Of a DNA stretch of 64,000 bases, positions 1-8,368 are shown one piece after another (the first letter of the stretch is position 1; every line of letters begins with the position of its first letter). Origin of the DNA: Fundidesulfovibrio putealis DSM 16056 (GTDB taxonomy: Bacteria > Desulfobacterota > Desulfovibrionia > Desulfovibrionales > Desulfovibrionaceae); the NCBI RefSeq assembly GCF_000429325.1, contig NZ_AUBQ01000004.1, positions 124,001 through 188,000 on the forward strand, read 5' to 3'. The position numbers and the translations under genes were made by a program. Below the pieces are notes generated by a model. It saw only the letters and a program-made list of their open reading frames with translations, was not told the DNA's origin and did not search any database.

Positions 1-1
1 C

Positions 2-145
2 GAGGTGGAGAAGGCGCTCACCCCGCAAACCTGGCCCGCCTCCCTGGAACTGGAGACGGACCGACTCTACGGACAGACCAGGATACTCATATGGACCCCC
101 GCAAACCCTGCATCGCCGTCTACCCCGGAACCTTCGACCCCCTAA
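2..145 (+). CDS. rsmD: C-terminal end of a 16S rRNA (guanine966-N2)-methyltransferase RsmD-like protein (partial)
   Basis: An open frame enters from the left edge and stops at 143-145. It encodes the last 47 residues of a protein with the stretch RLYGQTRILIW, which resembles the final beta strand of RsmD-type methyltransferases. RsmD would methylate G966 of 16S rRNA. The assignment rests on this short tail and on the common rsmD-coaD gene pairing, so it is tentative. The frame overlaps the coaD start by about 55 bases, which suggests co-transcription and coupled translation. The catalytic part lies outside the window. Confidence 0.5.
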   Translation, partial: EVEKALTPQTWPASLELETDRLYGQTRILIWTPANPASPSTPEPSTP

Positions 146-603
146 CCATGGGACATCGCAGCCTTGTGCGCCGGGCGCTCAAGGTGTTCGACCGGGTCAT
201 CGTGGCCGTGGCGGAGCAGACCCCCAAGCAGCCCCTGTTTTCCCTGGACGAACGCGTCGGAATGATCCGCGAGGTCTTCGCCAACGAATCGCGCGTGAGC
301 GCCGAACCCTTCGGCGGCCTGCTGGTGGATTACGTGCGCTCCACGGGCGCGTGCGTCATCCTGCGCGGCATGCGCGCCGTGTCGGACTTCGACTACGAAT
401 TCCAGATGGCGCTCATGAATCGCCGCCTGGACAAGGATATCGAAAGCGTCTTCCTGATGACCGACTTCAAGTGGCTCTACATAAGCTCCACCATCATCAA
501 GGAGCTGGCCCGAGCTGGCGGCAACTACGAGGGGCTGGTGCCCGAACCGGTGATGCGCCGACTGGTGGAGCGCTTCGGTCCGCCCAACGGCAAGCGCAGA
601 TGA
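91..603 (+). CDS. coaD: Phosphopantetheine adenylyltransferase (CoaD)
   Basis: The enzyme transfers AMP from ATP to 4'-phosphopantetheine to give dephospho-CoA, the penultimate step of CoA synthesis in the cytosol. The 170-residue length is normal for the family. The nucleotidyltransferase signature GTFDPLTMGH lies at residues 13-22 (the T/HxGH motif), and the second motif ISSTIIKE is at about 131-138. The start at 91 places the first strand (AVYPGTFDP) at the usual distance. It is followed 28 bases later by miaA on the same strand, so the two are probably in one operon with the upstream rsmD-like gene. Confidence 0.97.
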   Translation: MDPRKPCIAVYPGTFDPLTMGHRSLVRRALKVFDRVIVAVAEQTPKQPLFSLDERVGMIREVFANESRVSAEPFGGLLVDYVRSTGACVILRGMRAVSDFDYEFQMALMNRRLDKDIESVFLMTDFKWLYISSTIIKELARAGGNYEGLVPEPVMRRLVERFGPPNGKRR

Positions 604-631
604 ACCAGCGACCGCTCCACATGTTGTCCCT

Positions 632-1585
632 ATGAGCGGAATCACGGCACTGTGCCTGCTAGGCCCCACCGGCACGGGCAAGACCGAGGCCGCGCTGGCG
701 CTGGCGGACGCCTTCAACGGCTCCGTGGTGAACTTCGATTCCCGCCAAGTGTATCAGGGAGTGGGAGTGACCACCGCCCAGCCCTCGCCGCAGGAGCAGG
801 CCCGCTGCCCGCATCATCTCTATGGATTCCTGCCGTGCGGCGAGGCCATCTCTGCCGGGATTTACGCGGAACTGGCCGCGCCGGTGATCCGCGAGGTGGC
901 CGCCCAGGGGCGCATGCCCATCCTGGTGGGCGGTACCGGGCTCTATCTGCGCGCTTTGCTGGAGGGGATCGCCCCCATCCCGGACATCCCCCAGCCCATC
1001 CGGGAGAAGATCCTGGACGAGGTGGACCGCCTGGGGCCGCAACTCCTGCACGAGCGCGTGCGCCGGATCGATCCGGCCTACGCGGACAAAATCCATCCCA
1101 ATGACCGCCAGCGCGTGGCGCGCGCCCTGGAGGTCCACGAGGCCACCGGGAGGACCTTTACCGACTGGCACGGGGCCACGACCAAACTAGTGGACATCCG
1201 CTGCCTGAAGCTGGGCATCCGCATGGGCAAGCCGGACCTGGACGCAAGGCTTGCCCGGCGCATCACCCTGATGCTTGAACAGGGGGCGCTGGAGGAAGTC
1301 CGCGCCGCCCTGGACGCCTGTCACCAGCGCGGGCTGGACGAGCGCGCGCCCGGCCTTTCCGGCATCGGGTGCGCCGAATTGGCCGCGCACCTTCTCGGGA
1401 GGATCAGCCTGAAGGAAGCCCTTGCGCTGTGGCTTGCCAACACCAAAGCCTACGCGAAGCGGCAGATGACATGGTTCAAGATGGACCCGGAGGTGCGCTG
1501 GTTCGGGCCGGGCCAGCCCGGGGCCATGGCGGATTCTGCGCACGGCTGGCTGGAAGCCCAGGCATCGTCGCCCGGGAAGGGCTGA
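632..1585 (+). CDS. miaA: tRNA dimethylallyltransferase (MiaA)
   Basis: The enzyme adds a dimethylallyl group to N6 of A37 in tRNAs that read codons starting with U. The P-loop GPTGTGKT is at residues 11-18, followed by the family segment DSRQVY near residue 36 and the GGTGLYLRALLEG motif near 110. The 317-residue length is typical. The segment WFKMDPEVRWF near the C-terminus corresponds to the usual TWFRxxxxxxW end. A DedA-family gene follows after 12 bases on the same strand, which suggests one transcript. Confidence 0.97.
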   Translation: MSGITALCLLGPTGTGKTEAALALADAFNGSVVNFDSRQVYQGVGVTTAQPSPQEQARCPHHLYGFLPCGEAISAGIYAELAAPVIREVAAQGRMPILVGGTGLYLRALLEGIAPIPDIPQPIREKILDEVDRLGPQLLHERVRRIDPAYADKIHPNDRQRVARALEVHEATGRTFTDWHGATTKLVDIRCLKLGIRMGKPDLDARLARRITLMLEQGALEEVRAALDACHQRGLDERAPGLSGIGCAELAAHLLGRISLKEALALWLANTKAYAKRQMTWFKMDPEVRWFGPGQPGAMADSAHGWLEAQASSPGKG

Positions 1586-1597
1586 CGGGGGGCCCGG

Positions 1598-2164
1598 ATG
1601 GACGTTTCGCCGTCTCAGTTGCTTGAGCAGTACGGGTATCTGGCGGTGTTCGCCGGGAGCCTCCTGGAGGGCGAGACCATCCTGTTGCTGGCCGGATTCG
1701 CGGTCCACCAGGGATACTTGGCGTTGGGGCTGGTGGTTGCCTGCGGCGTCTGCGGCGGCACGTTGGGCGACATGATGTTCTTTCTGATCGGGCGGCGCTA
1801 CGGCAACGCACTTCTCACGCGTTTTCCGCGTTTCACGCCGCGCATCGAGCGCTTCAACGCGCTCCTGCGCCGTTATCACGGACCTGCCATCATCCTGGTC
1901 CGTTTTCTTTACGGGCTGCGCATCGCCGGACCAATGGCCATCGGCGCGGGCGGCATCGCCTTCTGGCGTTTCCTGTTCTTCAACGTGATCGGGGCCATGC
2001 TGTGGGCTGTGCTGCTCACCGGCGTCGGCTATCTGTTCGGTCATACCCTGGACCTGATGATGAGCGATCTGAAGCGCTATGAAGAGGCTGCCCTGGCCGT
2101 CTTGGCGATTTGCGCCGTCTGCCTGGGGCTTTGGCGCTGGCGTCGCAACCGCCGTCCGGACTGA
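1598..2164 (+). CDS. DedA family membrane protein
   Basis: The 188-residue protein has the DedA/VTT-domain layout: an N-terminal helix that includes a glutamate-rich loop (SLLEGETILLLAGF near residue 21), a glycine-rich segment around the conserved GDMMFFLIGRRYG (about residues 49-61), the RFLYGLRIAGP motif near residue 110, and two C-terminal membrane helices. DedA proteins act in the inner membrane; members are linked to proton-motive-force homeostasis and lipid carrier recycling, but the substrate here cannot be told. It follows miaA closely and ends with a short basic tail. Confidence 0.88.
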   Translation: MDVSPSQLLEQYGYLAVFAGSLLEGETILLLAGFAVHQGYLALGLVVACGVCGGTLGDMMFFLIGRRYGNALLTRFPRFTPRIERFNALLRRYHGPAIILVRFLYGLRIAGPMAIGAGGIAFWRFLFFNVIGAMLWAVLLTGVGYLFGHTLDLMMSDLKRYEEAALAVLAICAVCLGLWRWRRNRRPD

Positions 2165-2224
2165 ATCAGGTAATCCTTTGCTGAAAAGGCTTGCGCTTGC
2201 GCACGGAAGGATTACTCGAAGAGC

Positions 2225-2851
2225 ATGAGCATGCTCGGAAGAAGGGCGCTTGAGGTCTTCAACGCGGCGGTGGACCGGGGGATAGAGGGGCTGCCCCCTT
2301 TGAGTTCCTCCTGGGAACTGGCGGTGAGCTACCTGGAGAACAGGAGCTTTCCGAGCCCGGACCAGCGCGTGGACACACTCATCCGGCGCGAAGCCCGAAA
2401 GAACGCCTTATGCACCGCCGTCACCAACCTGGGCGGCATCATGACCCTGCCCCTGGCCATCCCGGCCAACGCCTACACATCCTTTGCCTATCAGGCCCGG
2501 TTGGCCGCCGCCGTCGCCCTGGTCTACGGTCACGACATTCGCAGCCACAAGGTCCGGGTGCTTGTGGGGCTTTCCATGGCCGGACGTCGGGCCGTGGATT
2601 TGTTGAAGACCCTGGGCGTGCGTTTTACGACCATGCTGCTGGAACGCAGCGCGGCGCAATTGTCCGAAAAGGTGCTGGCCGACATCGGGACGGGCGTCGG
2701 CGTGCGCATGATGGCGCAAGGCGGCGAGCAGGCGGCGGGGATACTGCTGAAGGCTGTTCCCCTGGCCAGCGCCGTGGTGTGCGGGGCAATAGACTGGAAC
2801 TATTGCCGCGCAGTGGGGCGGGTGTCGCAGGATATTTTTCGCAGGCAGTAG
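2225..2851 (+). CDS. EcsC family protein
   Basis: The 208-residue protein matches the EcsC family in its order of segments: a conserved KNALCTAVTNLGGIMTLPLAIPAN region at about residues 59-82, the YQARLAAAVALVYGHD segment at about 88-103, and a C-terminal glycine/alanine-rich hydrophobic hairpin (VPLASAVVCGAIDW). EcsC in Bacillus is encoded with an ABC exporter, but its biochemical role is not known, and no transporter lies next to this copy. An ATG two codons downstream (2231) is an equally possible start. A strong hairpin terminator follows. Confidence 0.8.
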   Translation: MSMLGRRALEVFNAAVDRGIEGLPPLSSSWELAVSYLENRSFPSPDQRVDTLIRREARKNALCTAVTNLGGIMTLPLAIPANAYTSFAYQARLAAAVALVYGHDIRSHKVRVLVGLSMAGRRAVDLLKTLGVRFTTMLLERSAAQLSEKVLADIGTGVGVRMMAQGGEQAAGILLKAVPLASAVVCGAIDWNYCRAVGRVSQDIFRRQ

Positions 2852-2869
2852 CCATGCAGAGGAAATGAA

Positions 2870-2895
2870 AAAGGCCCGGCGTTAACCGGGCCTTT
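2870..2895 (+). terminator. Rho-independent terminator after the EcsC gene
   Basis: A perfect 10-bp inverted repeat, AAAGGCCCGG and CCGGGCCTTT, is separated by a 6-base loop. It starts 18 bases after the EcsC stop codon and ends in TTT. It closes the plus-strand operon before the opposing tRNA gene. Confidence 0.8.
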
Positions 2896-2913
2896 GAAGG
2901 AAACCAGGCACCC

Positions 2914-2934
2914 AAAAGCAACCGTTACCGTTGC
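2914..2934 (-). terminator. Probable terminator of tRNA-Ser(GGA)
   Basis: On the minus strand, GCAAC and GTTGC pair around a 7-base loop and are followed by TTTTGGG. It lies about 60 bases beyond the 3' end of the tRNA. A second GC-rich palindrome (GGCGGC/GCCGCC at 2959-2976) lies between them. The short stem makes this a moderate call. Confidence 0.45.
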
Positions 2935-2991
2935 TCCCTCTCGGGCCTGGCGGGGTTGGCGGCGCCTTCGCCGCCTGGCTTCCTTGAAATG

Positions 2992-3085
<94 letters not shown>

Positions 3086-3157
3086 GCGAGACGAAGGGAA
3101 TTATCCCAACCCCCCTGCCTTGGCAAGTAAAAAGTGCTTCATGCTCAAAAAATAGTT

Positions 3158-3922
3158 TTAAATCCCCATGATGCTGAAACCGCTGTCCACGTGGATGACC
3201 TCGCCGGTCACTCCGCTGGACAGGTTGGACGCCAGGTAAACCGCTGTTCCGGCCACGTCTTCCAGGGTGATGTTGCGCTTGAGCGGCGCGCGCTCCTCCA
3301 CGATAGGCAGGAAACCCTTGAATCCGGCGATGCCCGAAGCAGCCAGCGTCCTGACAGGCCCTGCGCTGATGGAGTTCACCCGCACGCCCTTGGGCCCGAG
3401 GTCCGCCGCAAGGTAACGGACGCTTGCTTCCAGCGCGGCCTTGGCCACGCCCATCACGTTGTAGGAGGTGATGACGCGCTCGGCTCCCAGATAGGACATG
3501 GTCATCACCGAGGCCTCGGGCGTCAGGAGCGGCTCGAAGCCCTTGCACAGCGCCACAAGCGAGAAGGCGGACACGTCCAGGGCCAGGGCGAATCCGGCGC
3601 GCGAGGTGTCCACGTAGCGGCCCTTGAGGTCCTCCTGCTGGGCGTAGGCCACGGAGTGCACCAGGATGTCCACCTGACCCCATTTCTCGCGCACGGTTTC
3701 GTAGGCGGCCTGGATGTCTTCATCCTTGGTAACGTCGCAGGGGAAAGTGAAGTCCCCGCCCAGTTCCTCGCTGAGGGGCTCCACGCGCTTGCGGATGGCC
3801 TCGCCGGGATAGCCGAAGGCCAGGGACGCGCCTTGCTCCTTGAAGGCCTTGGCCACGCCGTAGGCGATGGAGCGGTCGTTGGCGACGCCGAATATCAGGG
3901 CTTTCTTGTCCTTGAGAATCAT
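3158..3922 (-). CDS. fabI: Enoyl-[acyl-carrier-protein] reductase [NADH] (FabI)
   Basis: The enzyme reduces trans-2-enoyl-ACP to acyl-ACP in the last step of each fatty acid elongation cycle. The Rossmann start KALIFGVANDRSIAYGVA is at residues 7-24, and the catalytic Tyr-x6-Lys pair is Y154 and K161 with the upstream Tyr at 144, as in FabI. The start at 3922 is chosen over one 14 codons upstream because AAGGAG lies just before it and the protein then begins like other FabI proteins (254 residues). It appears to be monocistronic. Confidence 0.95.
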   Translation of the reverse strand: MILKDKKALIFGVANDRSIAYGVAKAFKEQGASLAFGYPGEAIRKRVEPLSEELGGDFTFPCDVTKDEDIQAAYETVREKWGQVDILVHSVAYAQQEDLKGRYVDTSRAGFALALDVSAFSLVALCKGFEPLLTPEASVMTMSYLGAERVITSYNVMGVAKAALEASVRYLAADLGPKGVRVNSISAGPVRTLAASGIAGFKGFLPIVEERAPLKRNITLEDVAGTAVYLASNLSSGVTGEVIHVDSGFSIMGI

Positions 3923-4111
3923 GAGTGTCTCCTTGAATGAAAAATTCCGGCGTGCACTGCTCAAGCAGTCGCCTGGAACGGGATGGTCTGATGGTTTAGA
4001 GTGCGCCTAAAAGGCAAATGTGACTTGAATATGACATGAGCGGGATTATGCAAGGTTTTTTCGTGCTTGTTCGCAAAGTCCCAAAGTCGTCGGACATTGC
4101 AGGGTGGAAGC

Positions 4112-4143
4112 AAAAAAAAGCCCCCCGGCATGTGCCAGGGGGC
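4112..4143 (-). terminator. Terminator of the ETF cluster
   Basis: On the minus strand GCCCCC pairs with GGGGGC, with a further TGGC/GCCG inner stem, and is followed by eight T residues. It lies 29 bases after the etfA stop codon and should end the minus-strand electron-transfer transcript. Confidence 0.85.
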
Positions 4144-4171
4144 GTCGGATACTCAATTCAGGCGAGGCTGT

Positions 4172-5197
4172 CTAGGGCATCATCTCCAGGACTTTACGCA
4201 TGACGTCGAAGGCGTCGGCCACGTAGAGCACGTCCGCCTTGCCCTGGGCCCAGCCGCAGTTGGCGTCCAGGTTGATGGCGCGGCGCTCGCCGATGAAGCG
4301 CCAGCCCACGGTGTGGGGCTCCTCGCCGTGGCAGCAGGTGGCCAGGCCCTTGGCGTGGCGCGGGGTGGAGCCGGTCTGGCCGACCTGATGCATGTGCGTC
4401 AGGAAGGACATCACCTGCTGGCCCTCGCCCGAGAGGTCCACAAGGGACTTGGACGTGCCGAGCGATGCCTGCATTTTGCCCAGGAAGCCCAGGATGATCT
4501 GTTCGGCCTCAGTGAGATGAGGCACGCCATCAGCCTGCTTCTTGGTCCAGCCAGCGCCTGCCACGAAGAGAAGCGCCGCGTCGGGGCGGATGGTCTGCTC
4601 CTCTGCGGAGGGGCAGATCATGGAGGTCACCTCGGTGCGAACGCCTGCGGCGGGAAGCTCCGGGGTCACGCCAGTGACCTCTGCGCTCCCGGCAGCGCCT
4701 TCGTAGGGGGCCACACAGCCGGTGGAGAGGCTCAGACACCAGGGGCGCTCCTGGCGGGTCAATTCGGCGAACATGCGCTGGCGGTAGTACCAGCGGGTGG
4801 CCATGAGCTTGCCGTCCTGCACGCTGAGCGCGGTGACACCCGTGTCGGAGCGTCCGCCCAGGCGGGCGGCCACGCCGGGCAGCACGCGGCTCATGCGCGA
4901 GGTGGCCGCGCCGATGACGATGTTGGATCCGGCAGCGGTGCACAGGGCGGCCAGGGCGGCGGCGTCGGTGGCGTATCGGGCCGTGGCGTACTCGGCGCCG
5001 GAAACGCCGTAAAACGCGGCAGCGCCGCATCCGGCGACGGCGTCGGCGGCGGCCTTGACGTCAGCGCCCACCAGCCCCACGGCCAGTTCGGCGTTCAACT
5101 GTCCGGCCAGGGACTTCGCGGCGGCCAGGGCTTCCAGCGAAGCCTTGCCCAGCAAACCGTCGCATTCGGTCTGGGCGACGAAAAGAATCTTGTCCAT
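4172..5197 (-). CDS. etfA: Electron transfer flavoprotein alpha subunit, divergent
   Basis: The 341-residue protein is the FAD-binding ETF alpha partner of the etfB gene next to it. It would take electrons from the acyl-CoA dehydrogenase and pass them to the ETF:quinone oxidoreductase of the same cluster. The C-terminal FAD domain keeps the HQVGQTG motif near residue 262, but the usual GISGAIQH and INxDxxAPI segments are replaced by unusual, cysteine-containing sequence (KGLATCCHGEEPH and RAINLDANCGW). The start at 5197 is preceded by GGAGG; an in-frame ATG ten codons upstream is less likely. A terminator follows the gene. Confidence 0.85.
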   Translation of the reverse strand: MDKILFVAQTECDGLLGKASLEALAAAKSLAGQLNAELAVGLVGADVKAAADAVAGCGAAAFYGVSGAEYATARYATDAAALAALCTAAGSNIVIGAATSRMSRVLPGVAARLGGRSDTGVTALSVQDGKLMATRWYYRQRMFAELTRQERPWCLSLSTGCVAPYEGAAGSAEVTGVTPELPAAGVRTEVTSMICPSAEEQTIRPDAALLFVAGAGWTKKQADGVPHLTEAEQIILGFLGKMQASLGTSKSLVDLSGEGQQVMSFLTHMHQVGQTGSTPRHAKGLATCCHGEEPHTVGWRFIGERRAINLDANCGWAQGKADVLYVADAFDVMRKVLEMMP

Positions 5198-5259
5198 AGA
5201 GTCCTCCGGCTTAACGGGAACGATCATTCCCGGATTGCCAGTCTATCGTGGTCTGGGGG

Positions 5260-6066
5260 CTAGGCTCCAAGCCAGTCGATGATTTCCTTGGCGATGACCT
5301 CGGACGGGGTGTCCTTCACGATGCGGGTCTCGCGCTTCTGGCTGGGAATCTCGACCTTCGCGTACTCAGGGCCGCCGTCAATCTTTACTGGCTTGGCCTT
5401 CTGGAGCGCGGGCATCACCAGGCGCATGTTCTGCATGCCCACCTGGGGGTTGTTGGGCGGCTCGGGCAGCTCGCCCGTGGCCCAGCCCAGCACCGCAGGG
5501 GGACCGGCAACCACGGATTCCTGGTAGCTGCCGCCTTCGACGCGCTCCAGAATCCGCATGGTTCCGTCGGCGCGGGCTTCAAGCTTGTCCACGCCCTGGA
5601 ACTGGTCGAAGATGCCAAGCTTCTCGCCCACGATCTGCATGGTGGCGCCAGCGCCGCGAGAGGCCGACTGCCAGCCGCCGAACACCAGAAGTTTCGACTT
5701 GTCCAGGCCGGGGAGGGCCTCGATGGCTTCGGCCAGCGCGGTTCCCACTTCGTGGGCCTCCACGAAGCCGCCTGCGGGGCCATCCAGCACCACCAGCTCG
5801 AAGGGAACCTTCTGGGCGATGGTCATCATCACCTGCTGGAGCTTGGCCTTGGGGCCCATGCTCACCAGCCAGACCTTGCTGCCGGGTGCGGACTTGGCCA
5901 GGTTGGCGGCTTCAAAAAGGGCGTGACCGGCCCAGGGGTCCAGAATGGCGGGGAGCATCAGCTCGTTCTTGAGGCCCCACCCGGCCGGACCCTTCACGGG
6001 TTCCAGGGTCTGGAGCGGATCGGGCACGATGCCGCCGCAGACGACGATATGATAGCCTACGCTCAT
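5260..6066 (-). CDS. etfB: Electron transfer flavoprotein beta subunit
   Basis: The 268-residue ETF beta subunit begins with the family-type strand YHIVVCGGIVPDPLQ and carries the adenine-nucleotide-binding fold (the AHEVGTALAEAIEAL region and later QESVVAGPPAVLGW near residue 195). It forms a heterodimer with EtfA and binds AMP. The start at 6066 has a GGAGAA ribosome-binding site; the longer open frame would add 48 unrelated residues translated from a dispersed repeat, so it is rejected. Only 62 bases separate it from etfA, so the two are co-transcribed. Confidence 0.9.
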   Translation of the reverse strand: MSVGYHIVVCGGIVPDPLQTLEPVKGPAGWGLKNELMLPAILDPWAGHALFEAANLAKSAPGSKVWLVSMGPKAKLQQVMMTIAQKVPFELVVLDGPAGGFVEAHEVGTALAEAIEALPGLDKSKLLVFGGWQSASRGAGATMQIVGEKLGIFDQFQGVDKLEARADGTMRILERVEGGSYQESVVAGPPAVLGWATGELPEPPNNPQVGMQNMRLVMPALQKAKPVKIDGGPEYAKVEIPSQKRETRIVKDTPSEVIAKEIIDWLGA

Positions 6067-6096
6067 GTGTTCTCCTTGACGATTGGGATGGGAAGG

Positions 6097-6176
6097 GCCT
6101 CCGGCGGCCAGAGAGGGCGCTACCCTCTCTGGACTCTCCCGCCAAAGGAACTTCGTTCCTTTGGAATCCTCTATAG
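6097..6176. repeat. Dispersed palindromic repeat, long composite copy (copy A)
   Basis: The copy begins with GCCTCCGGCGGCCA and ends with TTTGGAATCCTCTATAG. It contains two hairpins: GAGAGGG/CCCTCTC around a 5-base loop, and CCAAAGGAA/TTCCTTTGG around CTTCG. Three shorter copies with the same head and tail but a single hairpin occur at 28535, 55348 and 58288. It sits between etfB and the FAD oxidoreductase gene. Confidence 0.85.
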
Positions 6177-6220
6177 CTTCGCGTCGAAATTCGTTCGTAT
6201 CATCCGGCACCCCCTACTGA

Positions 6221-6290
6221 GGGTCCAGGGGGATCATCCCCCTGGCGGGTCCAGGGCAGAGCCCGGGTGGGGTCCGGGGCGAAGCCCCGA
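6221..6290. repeat. Cluster of three GC-rich hairpins
   Basis: Three short palindromes lie side by side: CCAGGGGGA/TCCCCCTGG around TCA, CAGGGC/GCCCGG-type pairing, and TCCGGGGC/GCCCCGA. The cluster ends at the stop codon of the FAD oxidoreductase gene. It may be a terminator or a second kind of repetitive element; only one copy is seen in this window. Confidence 0.6.
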
Positions 6291-6292
6291 TT

Positions 6293-8149
6293 CTAGTTCT
6301 CGGCCGAATGCAGCCCGCCGGCACCAGCGCGGAATTCGACGTTGGTCTTTTCCGGGTCGGTGGGGTGCGGCTTGGAGCAGTTCCACAGGCACGCGCCGCA
6401 GTGCACGCACTTTTCCCGGTCGAACAGCGGCACGCCGTCGTCGGGGTTGGTGGTGATGGCCTGTCCGGAACACATCTCGATGCAGATCTTCTCGTTGCAG
6501 CGGCGGCAGGCGTCGGGATCGACGAAGACCACGTGGTCGGCGTAGCCGAAGGGGGCCTGCACCTTGCCGCCCAGGAGCAGGGCGTCCTGGTGGGAGATGA
6601 GCATTTCGCCGTCGTATTCAATCTTGGGCCAGCCGATGCGGTCCATGATGGCGTCGTGCAGCGATTCGCCCTTGGCCTGACACTCTTCGCGCAGGGCCTT
6701 GATCTCCTCGGCGGTCAGCTGGGGCGAGTAGGTCTCCTCGATGCTTGGGACTCGTTCGTGCGGGCGGCGGTGGTCGCCGGGCATGTTGAACTTTCCGTCG
6801 GTGTACCCGGCGATCGCCATGCCCAGAAGGCCCTGGATGAAGCCCTTGCCGAAGCCGTCGCGGGACTTCTCGGCGATTTTTGCCTCGGCCTCCAGGGTGG
6901 AGACGCGGCGTCGGGCCACGTAGGTGTCCTTGAGGTTCTGGCGGCTGAAGGGCTTCCCGGCCTTGATGAGCTCGAGAACGCCTTCGGCCAGCTGCACGCC
7001 GGACATCCAGGCCTCGTCCACGCCGGAGCCGGTGAGCACGTTGGTTGTGCCGGAGCCCTCGCCGATGCGGGCGTAACCGTCGCCAGCCAGCCAGGGCTCG
7101 CCGCGCCGTCCGGACTCAAGAAGCGACTTGGCCCCCCAGGAGCGCATCTTGCCGCCCTTGAGGTGCTTCCAGAGGTAGGGGTGGGTCAGCCAGTGCTGCA
7201 TGTAGCGGTAGGCGCTGCGCACGGGCAGGTCCAGCCAGGAAGGTACGAAGATGCCGAGCGAGGCCACGCGGTCCGACAGCACGTACAGGAACCCGAAAAT
7301 GTCCGGCTCGGGGTAGCCCAGGGTGTGCAGCACGAAGCCTTCGGGCAGGTCGCAGCTCTCGGGTAAGTCCACCACCATCTTCATGCCAAGCGCCCAGTCG
7401 CGCCGGTGATGCCCGTGGGGCATGCCCATGGCGTCGTCCAGGTCGCGCCCCACCGGGCCGACCGGGCCGTCGCCGATGACGGTCAGGGGGGCCTTGATGT
7501 CCATGCCGGGCATGAATCCGGCGTCGGGCTGGCCGGACTTGTCCACACCCTGGTCGCAAAGGCGCACGCCCACAACCTTGCCGCGCTCGGTCAGCACGGT
7601 GGACACGGGCATGCCGGGCCAGATCTGGGCCTGTCCCTCGGCCATGATCTGGGAGCCGACCCACTGGTTGAACTGGCCGATGGAAAAGACCAAGCCAGGT
7701 TCCTTGCGCAAAAACGGCGGAATGAAGGGCAGCTCGACGGCTTCGTCCTTCAGGAACTTGAGGCTTGGGCCGAAGGCGCGGATGAGCGAATCCTTCATGT
7801 CCAGGAGGTCCTGGCGGCGGCTGGCCCCGTGGGGGTCAAGCAGGTAGACCACCTTCTCGTGGGTGACTTCCGTGCACAGGGGCACCTGCGAGGGCTCGAA
7901 GCCGGGGAAGGATTCGCGGATGGCGCGGGCCTTGCTGACCACGCCGGACACGCCCGCGCCGATGTCGTCGGCGCGCTCGTAACAGATGATCTGGAGAGGC
8001 ATGCCGGGCATGGCCGTGCTCTCGGCGACGGGGCTGCCGTCCTCGGAGGTCAGGCCGCGCGACAGGGTGGTGAGAAAACCGCCCATTGCCGGGCCGAATC
8101 CGACGCAGACGATGTCTACGTCCATGCTCTGGCGTTCGATGTCGGACAT
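6293..8149 (-). CDS. ETF:quinone oxidoreductase-like FAD protein with C-terminal ferredoxin domain
   Basis: The 618-residue protein would accept electrons from the neighbouring ETF and reduce membrane quinone. The N-terminal FAD-binding motif is VGFGPAMGG near residue 16 (GxGxxG type). The middle part has ETF-QO features. The C-terminal end carries eight cysteines in two ferredoxin patterns, CRRCNEKICIEMC and CVHCGACLWNC, and closes with the family-type tail AGGLHSAEN. ETF-QO normally shows one such cluster, so the second set is a variation closer to FixCX. The start at 8149 has AGGTAGG upstream. It is in the same direction as the dehydrogenase and ETF genes. Confidence 0.88.
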   Translation of the reverse strand: MSDIERQSMDVDIVCVGFGPAMGGFLTTLSRGLTSEDGSPVAESTAMPGMPLQIICYERADDIGAGVSGVVSKARAIRESFPGFEPSQVPLCTEVTHEKVVYLLDPHGASRRQDLLDMKDSLIRAFGPSLKFLKDEAVELPFIPPFLRKEPGLVFSIGQFNQWVGSQIMAEGQAQIWPGMPVSTVLTERGKVVGVRLCDQGVDKSGQPDAGFMPGMDIKAPLTVIGDGPVGPVGRDLDDAMGMPHGHHRRDWALGMKMVVDLPESCDLPEGFVLHTLGYPEPDIFGFLYVLSDRVASLGIFVPSWLDLPVRSAYRYMQHWLTHPYLWKHLKGGKMRSWGAKSLLESGRRGEPWLAGDGYARIGEGSGTTNVLTGSGVDEAWMSGVQLAEGVLELIKAGKPFSRQNLKDTYVARRRVSTLEAEAKIAEKSRDGFGKGFIQGLLGMAIAGYTDGKFNMPGDHRRPHERVPSIEETYSPQLTAEEIKALREECQAKGESLHDAIMDRIGWPKIEYDGEMLISHQDALLLGGKVQAPFGYADHVVFVDPDACRRCNEKICIEMCSGQAITTNPDDGVPLFDREKCVHCGACLWNCSKPHPTDPEKTNVEFRAGAGGLHSAEN

Positions 8150-8307
8150 TAGCCTACCTCTCGAAAAAGTTCACGGAGCCCGAAAAGGCTGAAGTGATGC
8201 ATGACGCAAAAATGCGGGGATTCCAACGGAAAAATCCCTCGCATGGCAAAGGCTTTCCTGGAGGCGTGCCGGGTGGGCGGTGGAAAACCGTGCGCCGTCA
8301 GTCGTAA

Positions 8308-8335
8308 CAAATCGCCGGGGGCCATCCCCCGGCGA
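8308..8335 (-). terminator. Hairpin terminator or attenuator after the acyl-CoA dehydrogenase gene
   Basis: A perfect 10-bp stem TCGCCGGGGG/CCCCCGGCGA with a 4-base loop is followed on the minus strand by TTTGTT. It lies 33 bases after the dehydrogenase stop codon. The downstream FAD oxidoreductase and ETF genes may thus receive less transcript or have their own promoter in the following 150 bases. Confidence 0.75.
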
Positions 8336-8368
8336 CCGATAAAGCATATTCGACGAGTCCGAAGACCA

